Source: [Clostridium] hylemonae DSM 15053 (GTDB taxonomy: Bacteria; Bacillota; Clostridia; Lachnospirales; Lachnospiraceae). Taken from it: a stretch of DNA of 64,000 nt. The DNA lies in contig NZ_CP036524.1 of NCBI RefSeq assembly GCF_008281175.1, positions 1,550,001-1,614,000 of the forward strand. Direction: 5' to 3'. The translations under genes and the position numbers were made by a program. Below, one piece after another: positions 9,007 through 17,969 of the stretch; the stretch's first letter is position 1, and each line of letters starts with the position of its first letter. Under the pieces are notes generated by a model, which saw only the letters and a program-made list of their open reading frames with translations, made no database searches and was not told where the DNA came from.

Positions 9007-10491
9007 ATGGATATCAGAATTGTGAGGCAGCAGGAACTTCTGCCGGCACTGCATCTTATATGGGATGTGTTTGCGGAAGATGTGGCGCCGTCGTATGCTC
9101 CGGAAGGTGTGGAAGAATTCCGGGATTTTATCAAGTACGATAATATAAGTCCAATGTGCGGCAGGGGGGAACTGATCTTCTTCGGCGCGTTTGAAGATGA
9201 TGAACTTAAGGGGAGTATGGCTGTCAGGCGGGACGGCCATATCTGCCTGTTTTTCGTAAAGAAGACCTGTCAGGGACAGGGCGTGGGCCGCAGGCTGTTC
9301 GAGGCCGCAAAAGCGTACTGTACAGAAGTGCTTAAAGTAAATAAGATGGATGTCAATGCGGCGCCTGACGCGGCCGGGCATTACAGCAGCCTTGGATTTC
9401 AGCAGTCAGGGGAAGAACAGACCGTAAACGGGATTCGTTTCCTTCCGATGGAACTGAAGCTGGAAGGGACAGGGCGGACGTCTGCAGGGAAGAGTAAAGT
9501 GCCTCTGATCGTGGGGATAGCGGCCGGAGGCGTGCTGCTGCTGGCCTTGGCTGTATTCGGCATATACGGCGCCGCCAGAGGGATCTACGGATACGTACAC
9601 GAGCATTACCCGGACAGTTATACGGAACCCTTTGATGACCGGGACAGTCACGACGGCCGTGATCATGATGACCGCGGTTATGACGGCCATGACCGCGGAG
9701 AACACAGCTGGGATTATTATGACGGAACTTACGGGGACGATGAAGATGAGCTCTCCGGGCTTGAGTCGATACCAGTATATGAGGCGGACGATTTATCCTT
9801 TGAGACAGAAGAAAAGCTGTATGAATACGCGGATGAAGAGAAAAAGTCCATGGTTATAGATTTCCAGGTCAAATATCCCCAGATCAACGGCCTTGATGAG
9901 AAAACAGGAAAAAAAGTCAACGACGAACTGAAAAACTGCGCCATGGAGACAGTAGATAAAATATATACGAACCCGTCGGAGAGTGTGAAGGAGGGGGTCC
10001 TCGCCTCCGAATATCCGGCGCTTGTCAGCTATGTGGACTATAAGATAAGCTATATGAACAATGAGTTCGTCAGCGTTGTGTTTCAGGATTACAGCTACCA
10101 GGGGGACAGCAGTACATATTATGTGAATCTGAGGACGAGGAATATAAGCCTGAAAGACGGTACGGTGTATGAAGTAAAGGATATTATAAATACGAATGAA
10201 GCGTTTATAGACGACTGGCTGGACAGAATGCGGGGGGAAGCCGGCGATGAGGCCATGCTCTCAGAACTGAGCCGCGGTCAGATGGAGGAGGCGCTGAAGG
10301 GAGACAGTCTGGACGGAGTGTATGTGGCGAACTTTTTCGCCAATGCAAACGGCATAGAGATTGGATTCGATCTCAACTATAAAGCGGACGATACAAACAA
10401 CCTTGGATACGCCTGGGTGACCGCTCCGTTTGATTTCGGCGATATTAGGGAATATAAGACAAAGAGTGCCTTCTGGAAGGCAATTGATTAG
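9007..10491 (+). CDS. GNAT acetyltransferase fused through a membrane helix to a DUF3298-type domain
   Basis: The 494-aa protein has three parts. Residues 1-140 form a GNAT N-acetyltransferase with the acetyl-CoA loop QGQGVGRRLF. A transmembrane helix follows at about 163-187 (VPLIVGIAAGGVLLLALAVF). Then comes a very acidic His/Asp/Tyr-rich linker of about 50 residues. Residues about 250-494 resemble the DUF4163/DUF3298 extracellular domain found in anti-sigma factors such as RsiV (core VVFQDYSYQGDSSTYYVNL). The enzyme would be cytoplasmic and the second domain outside. It starts 13 bases after cinA. Substrate and role are unknown. Confidence 0.72.
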   Translation: MDIRIVRQQELLPALHLIWDVFAEDVAPSYAPEGVEEFRDFIKYDNISPMCGRGELIFFGAFEDDELKGSMAVRRDGHICLFFVKKTCQGQGVGRRLFEAAKAYCTEVLKVNKMDVNAAPDAAGHYSSLGFQQSGEEQTVNGIRFLPMELKLEGTGRTSAGKSKVPLIVGIAAGGVLLLALAVFGIYGAARGIYGYVHEHYPDSYTEPFDDRDSHDGRDHDDRGYDGHDRGEHSWDYYDGTYGDDEDELSGLESIPVYEADDLSFETEEKLYEYADEEKKSMVIDFQVKYPQINGLDEKTGKKVNDELKNCAMETVDKIYTNPSESVKEGVLASEYPALVSYVDYKISYMNNEFVSVVFQDYSYQGDSSTYYVNLRTRNISLKDGTVYEVKDIINTNEAFIDDWLDRMRGEAGDEAMLSELSRGQMEEALKGDSLDGVYVANFFANANGIEIGFDLNYKADDTNNLGYAWVTAPFDFGDIREYKTKSAFWKAID

Positions 10492-10586
10492 GCAATTTGT
10501 TAATTGACGAATGTCGAAAATTATGAGAAAATAAACCCAGTATGGTGTTAAAGATATAACGATGCATATTTGAAAGGAGTTTTAAA

Positions 10587-11279
10587 ATGATTTATTCACA
10601 TGAAGTAGAAATGATGTGTCCAGTGGCTCAGGGTGCAAATCACGGACCAGCTCCGATTCCGGAAGAAGCAAAATGGGTACAGGCGAAAGAAGTTAAGGAT
10701 ATCTCCGGTCTGACACATGGTGTGGGCTGGTGTGCGCCTCAGCAGGGGACATGCAAGCTGACTTTGAATGTCAAAGAAGGTATTATCCAGGAAGCGCTTG
10801 TGGAGACGATCGGATGTTCAGGAATGACACATTCCGCAGCCATGGCCTCAGAGATCCTTCCGGGAAAGACAATTTTAGAAGCTTTGAATACAGACCTTGT
10901 CTGTGATGCAATTAATACAGCTATGAGAGAACTGTTCCTCCAGATCGTATACGGAAGAACACAGAGCGCATTCTCAGAAGACGGACTTCCGATCGGCGCA
11001 GGCCTGGAAGACCTCGGTAAAGGACTTCGTTCCCAGGTTGGTACCATGTATGGTACATTGGCAAAAGGTCCGCGTTACCTTGAGATGGCGGAAGGTTATG
11101 TGACAGGTATCGCGTTGGATGACCACGATGAGATCATCGGTTACCAGTTTGTAAGTCTTGGCAAGTTCACTGACTTCATCAAAGCCGGCGATACGCCAAA
11201 CGACGCATGGGAAAAGGCAAAAGGACAGTACGGACGCGTCGCGGAAGCAGCCAAGATCATCGACCCGCGTAAAGAATAG
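10587..11279 (+). CDS. IscU/NifU-like iron-sulfur scaffold protein
   Basis: The 230-aa protein carries the IscU-like motif GCSGMTHSAAMASEILPGKT near residue 75, plus CAPQQGTC near 50. In NifU/IscU proteins such cysteines hold a nascent Fe-S cluster. The C-terminal half is not part of IscU. The gene is 36 bases upstream of the GGGtGRT protein; the two are commonly annotated as neighbours in anaerobes. No cysteine desulfurase is nearby, so it may act on a dedicated client. Starts at ATG 10587 with AAAGGAG upstream. Confidence 0.7.
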   Translation: MIYSHEVEMMCPVAQGANHGPAPIPEEAKWVQAKEVKDISGLTHGVGWCAPQQGTCKLTLNVKEGIIQEALVETIGCSGMTHSAAMASEILPGKTILEALNTDLVCDAINTAMRELFLQIVYGRTQSAFSEDGLPIGAGLEDLGKGLRSQVGTMYGTLAKGPRYLEMAEGYVTGIALDDHDEIIGYQFVSLGKFTDFIKAGDTPNDAWEKAKGQYGRVAEAAKIIDPRKE

Positions 11280-11315
11280 CAAAGGTAACAGAGAATTAAT
11301 CAGGAGGACAAGTAA

Positions 11316-12326
11316 ATGGCTTTATTTGAATCATATGAAAGAAGAATTGATAAAATCAATGAAGTATTAAACAGCTATGGCATTGCTTCGATCGAAGAAG
11401 CAGAAAAGATCACAAAAGATGCCGGGCTTGATGTATACAACCAGGTGAAGGGAATCCAGCCGATCTGTTTTGAGAATGCATGCTGGGCTTACATCACCGG
11501 CGCCGCTATCGCGATCAAGAAAGGCTGTACGACGGCTGCTGAGGCTGCAGCGGCGATCGGAGAAGGGCTTCAGGCATTCTGTATTCCCGGTTCGGTAGCA
11601 GACCAGCGTAAAGTAGGACTTGGACACGGCAATTTAGGAAAGATGCTTCTGGAGGAAGATACAGACTGCTTCGCATTCCTTGCAGGCCATGAATCATTTG
11701 CGGCGGCGGAAGGTGCGATCGGTATCGCAGAGAAGGCAAACAAGGTCCGTCAGAAACCGCTTCGCGTTATCTTAAACGGCCTTGGAAAAGACGCGGCTAA
11801 GATCATTTCCAGGATCAACGGATTTACATATGTACAGACAGAATATGACTACTTCACAGGTGAACTTAAAGAAGTGCAGAGAATCGCATACTCTGACGGA
11901 CTCCGTTCAAAGGTAAACTGCTACGGCGCCAACGATGTGCGCGAGGGTGTTGCCATCATGCACAAAGAGGGCGTTGACGTATCTATCACGGGTAATTCGA
12001 CAAACCCGACACGTTTCCAGCATCCGGTTGCAGGTACATACAAAAAAGAATGTATCGAACAGGGCAAGAAGTATTTCTCCGTTGCATCCGGCGGCGGTAC
12101 AGGACGTACGCTTCATCCTGACAACATGGCTGCGGGCCCGGCTTCTTACGGAATGACAGATACATTGGGCAGAATGCATTCTGACGCACAGTTTGCAGGT
12201 TCTTCTTCTGTACCTGCTCACGTAGAGATGATGGGACTTATCGGAGCAGGCAATAACCCGATGGTCGGCATGACAGTAGCCGTTGCGGTAATGATCGAGG
12301 AAGCTGCGAAGGCTGGCAAATTCTAA
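11316..12326 (+). CDS. GGGtGRT protein
   Basis: The 336-aa protein carries the name-giving motif GGGTGRTLHPDNMAAG near residue 265. It ends in a glycine-rich segment (GLIGAGNNPMVGMTVAVAVM). GGGtGRT proteins are a conserved, uncharacterised family of anaerobes. It forms a two-gene operon with the Fe-S scaffold-like gene and is closed by a strong terminator. AGGAGG precedes the start. The Gly-rich motifs suggest nucleotide or cofactor binding, but no function is established to my knowledge. Confidence 0.75.
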   Translation: MALFESYERRIDKINEVLNSYGIASIEEAEKITKDAGLDVYNQVKGIQPICFENACWAYITGAAIAIKKGCTTAAEAAAAIGEGLQAFCIPGSVADQRKVGLGHGNLGKMLLEEDTDCFAFLAGHESFAAAEGAIGIAEKANKVRQKPLRVILNGLGKDAAKIISRINGFTYVQTEYDYFTGELKEVQRIAYSDGLRSKVNCYGANDVREGVAIMHKEGVDVSITGNSTNPTRFQHPVAGTYKKECIEQGKKYFSVASGGGTGRTLHPDNMAAGPASYGMTDTLGRMHSDAQFAGSSSVPAHVEMMGLIGAGNNPMVGMTVAVAVMIEEAAKAGKF

Positions 12327-12356
12327 GAGAATAAGGAAAAATATAGGCATTTAAAG

Positions 12357-12390
12357 GCTGCACTAACTATTCTGGTTGGTGCAGCTTTTT
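12357..12390 (+). terminator. intrinsic terminator after the GGGtGRT gene
   Basis: GCTGCACTAAC (12357-12367) pairs with GTTGGTGCAGC (12375-12385), with one G-T wobble, followed by TTTTT. Confidence 0.85.
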
Positions 12391-12428
12391 GTATTTCTTC
12401 ATTTCCCGGCCGTCTGTCTAAACGGCCG

Positions 12429-12989
12429 CTATTTTTTCCATATATCATTGTTATATGTCTTCTGCATAATTCCCATCAGTTTCATACAGAGAAAGAATTC
12501 TGTCTCCCCGCCCTGATGCTTATGTTTGGCGGTTGCGGCGACAAGCTCGTCGATGACCTGCTCGGTGCGTATCAGCATCCGGCCTTCCAGCAGACAGGTG
12601 ATCGGGTCAACGTTAAGCCTCACTTCGGAAAAACGGTAATATGGATTTGCCGCCATGTAGAGAAAGGTGTCATAGCTTAACCGGCATTTTGTGAGTTCCA
12701 GAGGCACTTCTCCGGGCTGTACCTGATAATAGTGGTACGCTCCAAGCACCATGAGCAGCCCTTTGTGAACGGGATATTTTCTGGTGTTGACTATTATAGT
12801 TCCCCGGCCGTCCCTGATATAGAGCAGTGTTATGCCGCTGTTGTTTTTCAGCACACTTGTATCGGTGACCGTTTTATTTACCGCTGTGATCGGAAACTGA
12901 AATTCCTTTTTTGAGTAATAAGGAGAGCTTGCAAACAGCGGCAGGTAGTTGATGTTATTTTTTTTCCCCATTTTATTTTTTTCCTCCAC
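12429..12989 (-). CDS. orphan AraC-type sensor domain protein beside the bai operon
   Basis: The 186-aa protein resembles the N-terminal cupin-like sensing half of AraC-family regulators: a beta-rich segment (GITLLYIRDGRGTIIVNTRKYPVHKG) and a helical linker. No helix-turn-helix follows. It overlaps the end of the upstream AraC gene by 17 bases and is transcribed with it, away from baiB. It may be a sensor partner of that regulator or a regulator that lost its DNA-binding domain. In C. scindens two regulatory genes, barA and barB, lie upstream of baiB; correspondence is likely but not shown. Confidence 0.6.
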   Translation of the reverse strand: MEEKNKMGKKNNINYLPLFASSPYYSKKEFQFPITAVNKTVTDTSVLKNNSGITLLYIRDGRGTIIVNTRKYPVHKGLLMVLGAYHYYQVQPGEVPLELTKCRLSYDTFLYMAANPYYRFSEVRLNVDPITCLLEGRMLIRTEQVIDELVAATAKHKHQGGETEFFLCMKLMGIMQKTYNNDIWKK

Positions 12990-14202
12990 GGTGCGCTTCC
13001 CGGTATTCGCTGGGCGCCATTTCGTATATTTTTTTAAATGTTCTGGTAAAGGAACGGCTGCAGTTAAAGCCGACGTTGACCGCGATGTCCACGATGGGCA
13101 GGTCTGTCGTCAGAAGGAGAGCTTCCGCATGCCTGATGCGGGTGAGGACGGCGAGATCCTTATAATGAGAACGGAAGGTCTCATAGACCAGATCCCTTAT
13201 CACACTTTCGGATATGTATAATCTTTTGGAAGCCTCTTTTATATCCACCGGTTCTGAGAAACTTGAGTAAGTGTGATTGAGCACTTCCATGAGTGTCGTG
13301 CTCATGATCATGCCGCGGTAGACGCCGCTGCCGTCATTCAAAAGCTGATTTCTATACTCTATAGGTGTTGTACCCATATATTTTTTGAAAATACGGTAGA
13401 AAGCAACCTCAGAAGTGAAGCCCGAATGCGCTGCCACATAAGAAAGCGACATACCGTCGTACAGCAGCGCGACGGAGGCAATGTTCACTCTTACACGGTT
13501 GAGAAACTGGGAAAAGCTGTATCCGCTGATCAGGCGCAGTTCCCGGTTCAGCACCGCCGCAGCCGAGCCAAAATGAGCAGCCACGCTCTGGGAGGTAAGG
13601 TCTTCTGCAAAATGTGCGCTTATGTACAGGACGGCTTTCCAGCCGAGCGGACGTTCGCAGTTCGTCTCCGGGCGGTGCTGCTTTATACTGTGGTGGATAA
13701 AAAAGTTTGCAAACTGGCCGAGTACAGCCACTTTTATGAGAGCGCTGCCCGGGTCAAAGCAGGAATCTTCTTCCTCAAATTCATGAAATAACGCTTCTAT
13801 CTTATCCAGTCTGGCGCCGTCCAGACTGATGACAGGAGGGGCATCTATGATCGCGTCCACTGTGCCCGGTTCCGGTTCGTGAAAGGTAAGAAAAGAAGAC
13901 AGCGGGTAGTCATATACGCACACGCTCATCAAAAGGGGCTGTACAGAACCTGCCCTGATGGTAAAAGTGTGATACGACTGCAGCCAGATGAAAGAACCGC
14001 GTTTCAGGGGGAAAGAGACGCCGTTTATCGTAATGGCGCCGCTTCCGCCTGTGACGAATACAAAGATAGATTCATTTTCCGATATAGGAGGTGTAATGTC
14101 GCTGATGCAGTGCTTCTGAAGACGCAGATATTTGTCCCTGCCTGAAAAAAAAGAATGGACTGGCCTGCCGCAGATCGATTTGGATTTTATAGCTTCTTTC
14201 AT
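12973..14202 (-). CDS. AraC-family regulator with two AraC DNA-binding domains, divergent from bai
   Basis: The 409-aa protein has a cupin-type sensor (about 25-110), then two AraC-type DNA-binding regions. The first (about 185-285) ends in the signature FYRIFKKYMGTTPIEYRNQ. The second (about 300-403) ends in RSFTRTFKKIYEMAPSEYR. Ordinary AraC proteins have one. It faces away from the bai operon across a 209-base gap, the place where bai regulators lie in C. scindens, so control of bai by bile acids is the obvious hypothesis. Its own promoter has TATAAT on the minus strand (14277-14282) with no good -35. Confidence 0.82.
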   Translation of the reverse strand: MKEAIKSKSICGRPVHSFFSGRDKYLRLQKHCISDITPPISENESIFVFVTGGSGAITINGVSFPLKRGSFIWLQSYHTFTIRAGSVQPLLMSVCVYDYPLSSFLTFHEPEPGTVDAIIDAPPVISLDGARLDKIEALFHEFEEEDSCFDPGSALIKVAVLGQFANFFIHHSIKQHRPETNCERPLGWKAVLYISAHFAEDLTSQSVAAHFGSAAAVLNRELRLISGYSFSQFLNRVRVNIASVALLYDGMSLSYVAAHSGFTSEVAFYRIFKKYMGTTPIEYRNQLLNDGSGVYRGMIMSTTLMEVLNHTYSSFSEPVDIKEASKRLYISESVIRDLVYETFRSHYKDLAVLTRIRHAEALLLTTDLPIVDIAVNVGFNCSRSFTRTFKKIYEMAPSEYREAHRGGKK

Positions 14203-14411
14203 CGGTTTTCTCCTTTTTTAAGTCTATTTTACTTACAGATGTCGGATTATTGGAGATTATTTATCAATTTAATAGTATTATAGCATGATTTGTCCGTTGT
14301 TTCGTTAGATTTTACTGGAAAATGTGAAGCTTTAAGGTTGTAATTCGCCACGATATTATCCAATGTCATAGAGTATGTAAGTGTTAAAGTTATATCAAAG
14401 GAGGGCGAAAT
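14203..14411. promoter_or_regulatory. divergent bai operon / regulator promoter region
   Basis: This AT-rich gap separates the AraC gene and baiB. On the minus strand TATAAT lies at 14277-14282. On the plus strand TATTAT (14354-14359) with TTTAAG 17 bases upstream is a weak candidate for the bai promoter, as expected for an activator-dependent operon. AAAGGAGG precedes baiB. No clear operator repeat was found. Confidence 0.5.
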
Positions 14412-15956
14412 ATGGACTTGATGGGTGATTTTTTTAACAAGTTTAATCTGGGCACATCGGACTTTGTTACTCCCGGAAAGCAGCTTCAGTATATCTCAAA
14501 ACATAAGGCTTACACAACAGCGGTCATCTGCATAGACAAAGACCAGACCGTATCGGAGATCACATGGAAGCAGCTGCATACCCGCTCTAACCAGCTTGCC
14601 TGGATGCTGGGAGAATATGGAATAAAAGAACGCGCTACCGTGATAGTGGCCTATCCGAATTCGATCGAACATCTCATTGCCGCTTTTGCCATCTGGAAAG
14701 CCGGAGCCTGTTATATGCCCATATCGAGCAAGACGGCGGGGGCAGAGCTGGATGAGATATCCCGTATCATAAATCCGGCGGGGGCCTTTGCGGACTTTGC
14801 TGTTCCGGACACAGAGTTCTGTCTGAATTCCGGGGAGATGTACGAAGTGATGAGGCAATATCCGGAAAAGACGCCTCCCGATGTGAGATCTGATCCGAAC
14901 ATGATATCTCCGTCAGGCGGTACGAGCGGAAAGTTAAAATTCATCCGGCAGAACATGCCGGGCGGCATGACAGACAGTATGCTAAAGGGCTGGTTTGAGA
15001 TGTCGGGCATGGACTTTGAGCAGAGACAGCTTCTGGTTGGGCCGCTGTTTCACGGCGCGCCTCATTCCTCCGCGTTCAACGGACTTTTTGCCGGCAATAC
15101 GCTCGTGATTCCGCGAAACCTCTGCCCGGACAACATCTGCAGGCTCATAAAGGAATATAAGATTGAATTTATACAGATGGTTCCCACACTTATGAATCGG
15201 ATCGTCAAGCTGCCCGGTATCCGGAAGGAGGATTTCGCGTCTGTGAAAGCTCTGTTTCATACGGGTGGATACTGTGCGCCTTATCTGAAGCGGAAATGGA
15301 TGGAGCTGCTGGCGCCGGAGAAGATCTACGAGATGTATTCCATGACAGAAGTGATCGGAATGACGTGTATACGCGGGGACGACTGGCTCAAACATCCGGG
15401 CAGCATCGGGCTCCCGGTTGGAGAAGGAAAAGTCTCCATCCGGGATGAAAGCGGTAAGGAACTTGCCCCGTATGAACTCGGAGATATATACATGTCTTCC
15501 CCCGGCGAATGCTTTCTCACAGAATATATCAATCATGAGCCGCTTAAAGTCAGCGATGGGGAATACCGCAGTGTCGGGGACATCGGGTATGTAGACGAGG
15601 AAGGCTATCTTTATTTTTCCGACCGCCGCAGCGATATGCTGGTGATCGGCGGGGAAAATGTGTTTGCCGCGGAGGTGGAAGCAGCGCTCGTCCGGCACAG
15701 CAAAGTGGCAGACGCCGTTGTCATCGGTATTCCGGACGAGGAGTGGGGAAGACGGCTGCATGCAGTGGTAGAGGCCAGGCAGGAGATACCGGCGGATGAA
15801 CTCAGAGCATTTCTCGGACAATATTTATCTCCATATAAGATTCCGGCCACATTTGAATATGTCAAAACGATAGAAAGAGGAGACAACGGGAAGGCAGACC
15901 GGAAGCGGATATTCGAGGACTGCCTTTCGCGGGAAAAATGTTCCTGCAAAGAATAA
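14412..15956 (+). CDS. baiB: bile acid-CoA ligase BaiB
   Basis: BaiB activates cholic and chenodeoxycholic acid to CoA thioesters with ATP, the first committed step of 7alpha-dehydroxylation. The 514-aa protein is an adenylate-forming enzyme. Its P-loop is SPSGGTSGK (166-174), followed by YSMTE near 311, the VGDIGYVDEEGYLYFSDR hinge region, and the catalytic lysine in NGKADRK (K494). It is first in the bai operon and is followed by baiCD, baiE, baiF, baiG, baiH and baiI on the same strand. The symbol rests on this order as well as the family. Confidence 0.93.
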   Translation: MDLMGDFFNKFNLGTSDFVTPGKQLQYISKHKAYTTAVICIDKDQTVSEITWKQLHTRSNQLAWMLGEYGIKERATVIVAYPNSIEHLIAAFAIWKAGACYMPISSKTAGAELDEISRIINPAGAFADFAVPDTEFCLNSGEMYEVMRQYPEKTPPDVRSDPNMISPSGGTSGKLKFIRQNMPGGMTDSMLKGWFEMSGMDFEQRQLLVGPLFHGAPHSSAFNGLFAGNTLVIPRNLCPDNICRLIKEYKIEFIQMVPTLMNRIVKLPGIRKEDFASVKALFHTGGYCAPYLKRKWMELLAPEKIYEMYSMTEVIGMTCIRGDDWLKHPGSIGLPVGEGKVSIRDESGKELAPYELGDIYMSSPGECFLTEYINHEPLKVSDGEYRSVGDIGYVDEEGYLYFSDRRSDMLVIGGENVFAAEVEAALVRHSKVADAVVIGIPDEEWGRRLHAVVEARQEIPADELRAFLGQYLSPYKIPATFEYVKTIERGDNGKADRKRIFEDCLSREKCSCKE

Positions 15957-16000
15957 AAACGGCCGCTCAAAAATTTACATAAAACAGGAGGTTTTAAACA

Positions 16001-17923
16001 ATGGGTTACGAAGCACTATTTTCACCATTCAAGGTCAGGGGGCTGGAGCTTAAAAACAGAATTATTCTGCCTGGCATGAATACGAAGATGACAAAAAACA
16101 AACATGATGTGGGAGACGATATGATCGCCTATCATGTGGCGAGGGCAAAAGCAGGGTGCGCGCTCAACATATTTGAGTGTGTCGCCTTATGTCCCGCGCC
16201 TCACGCCTACATGTATATGGGTCTGTACAACGACCATCATGTAAGACAGCTCAGGCGCCTGACCGACGCAGTGCATGAAGCGGGCGGGAAAATGGGGATC
16301 CAGCTGTGGCACGGAGGATTCAGTCCGCAGTTGTTCTTTGATGAGACGAACACACTGGAGACGCCGGATACACTTTCTGCCGGGCGCATCCATGAGATCG
16401 TGGAGGAATTCGGCTGCGGTGCGCGGCTGGCGGTGCAGGCCGGATTTGACGCGGTAGAGTTTCACGCGGCCCACAGCTATCTGCCCCACGAGTTCCTGAG
16501 CCCGGGTATGAACAGGCGCACGGATGAATATGGCGGAAGCTTTGAGAACCGCTGCAGATTCTGCTTTGAAGTCATCAGCGCGATCCGCAGCAATATACCG
16601 GAAGACATGCCGTTTTTCATGCGCGTCGGCTGTATCGATGAACTGATGGAGCAGAACATGACAGAGGAAGAGATCGTGGAGTTCATCAACAGGAGCGCGG
16701 ACCTTGGCGTGGACGTGGCGGATATTTCCCGCGGAAATGCGATGAGCTTCGCGACAGTGTATGAAGTTCCTCCGTTCAATCTGCCTCATGGCTTTAATAT
16801 TGAGAATATCTACAATATTAAAAAGCAGATCAAAATTCCGGTAGTTGGTGTCGGGCGTATCAATACGGGTGAGATGGCCAATCAGGTGATCGAGGACGGT
16901 AAGTTTGACCTCGTAGCCATCGGGCGGGCACAGCTCGCCGATCCTGAATGGGTGACAAAGGTGCGGGAAGGCCGGGAGGAACTTATACGCCACTGCATTG
17001 GCTGCGACCAGGGCTGTTATGACGCAGTCATCGATCCAAAGATGAAACACATCACATGTACCCGTAATCCGATGCTCTGTCTGGAGTATAAAGGACTTCC
17101 GAAGACTGCCGCGCCCGAGAAAGTTATGATCGCAGGCGGCGGGATGGCCGGGCTCTTTGCGGCGGAAGTGCTGAAGAAAAGAGGACATGAGCCGGTCATC
17201 TTTGAAGCGTCCGACAGGCTTGCAGGCCAGTTTACGCTTGCCGGTGTGTCACCGATGAAGCAGGACTGGGCGGCGGCTGCAAAGTGGGAGGCAGAAGAGA
17301 TCGGACGGCTTGGGATCGAGTTTCATCTGAATACGCCCGTGACGCCAAAGCTGATCGAACAATTTGCCCCAGACCGTGTCATCATCGCAACAGGATCCGA
17401 ATATACAGCTCCCGCTATACCGGGGATAGACGGCCCGAATGTGTATACCCAGTATGAGGTGCTAAGAGGAGAAGCCTCCCCTGCCGGTCATGTGGCAGTT
17501 ATCGGATGCGGGCTGGTAGGAGCGGAGGTTGCGGAGCTGCTTGCATCCAGGGGAGCGCAGGTCACTGCCCTGGAGAAAAAGGGGGTCGGGACAGGGCTGA
17601 ATATGCTCAGAAGAATGTTCCTGAACCCCGAATTCAAGTATTACAAGATCGCAAAGATGTCAGGAGCCCTTGTGACGAGCCTGGAACCCGGCATGGTAAA
17701 TTATGAGATCACTGACAGAAAGACAAAGGAAGTAAGCCGGGGAACACTAAAATGTGACGCGGCAGTGATCTGTACCGGAATCACAGCGCGTCCGTGCGGG
17801 AAACTGAAGGAAACGTGTGAGGCAGCCGGCATTCCGGTACAGGTGATAGGAGACGCTCTGGCCGCCAGAGACGCAAGAACAGCTTCCCGGGAAGGATATG
17901 AGGCGGGTATGGCGCTGCAGTGA
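16001..17923 (+). CDS. baiCD: 3-oxo-delta4 bile acid oxidoreductase BaiCD
   Basis: BaiCD is an NADH-dependent flavoenzyme acting on the delta4 double bond of 3-oxo-bile acid CoA. The 640-aa protein is an Old Yellow Enzyme / 2,4-dienoyl-CoA reductase type. An FMN barrel (1-330, with HAAHSYLPHEFLSP and RTDEYGGS) is followed by [4Fe-4S] cysteines C332, C335, C339 and C353. FAD and NAD Rossmann domains follow (AGGGMAGLFAAE near 378, IGCGLVGAEVAE). A good AGGAGG site precedes ATG 16001. Its close relative baiH lies four genes on. Confidence 0.93.
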   Translation: MGYEALFSPFKVRGLELKNRIILPGMNTKMTKNKHDVGDDMIAYHVARAKAGCALNIFECVALCPAPHAYMYMGLYNDHHVRQLRRLTDAVHEAGGKMGIQLWHGGFSPQLFFDETNTLETPDTLSAGRIHEIVEEFGCGARLAVQAGFDAVEFHAAHSYLPHEFLSPGMNRRTDEYGGSFENRCRFCFEVISAIRSNIPEDMPFFMRVGCIDELMEQNMTEEEIVEFINRSADLGVDVADISRGNAMSFATVYEVPPFNLPHGFNIENIYNIKKQIKIPVVGVGRINTGEMANQVIEDGKFDLVAIGRAQLADPEWVTKVREGREELIRHCIGCDQGCYDAVIDPKMKHITCTRNPMLCLEYKGLPKTAAPEKVMIAGGGMAGLFAAEVLKKRGHEPVIFEASDRLAGQFTLAGVSPMKQDWAAAAKWEAEEIGRLGIEFHLNTPVTPKLIEQFAPDRVIIATGSEYTAPAIPGIDGPNVYTQYEVLRGEASPAGHVAVIGCGLVGAEVAELLASRGAQVTALEKKGVGTGLNMLRRMFLNPEFKYYKIAKMSGALVTSLEPGMVNYEITDRKTKEVSRGTLKCDAAVICTGITARPCGKLKETCEAAGIPVQVIGDALAARDARTASREGYEAGMALQ

Positions 17924-17969
17924 CAGAAGCAATGTAAAAAACAACAATTGAACAGAAAGGAAGAAAATC

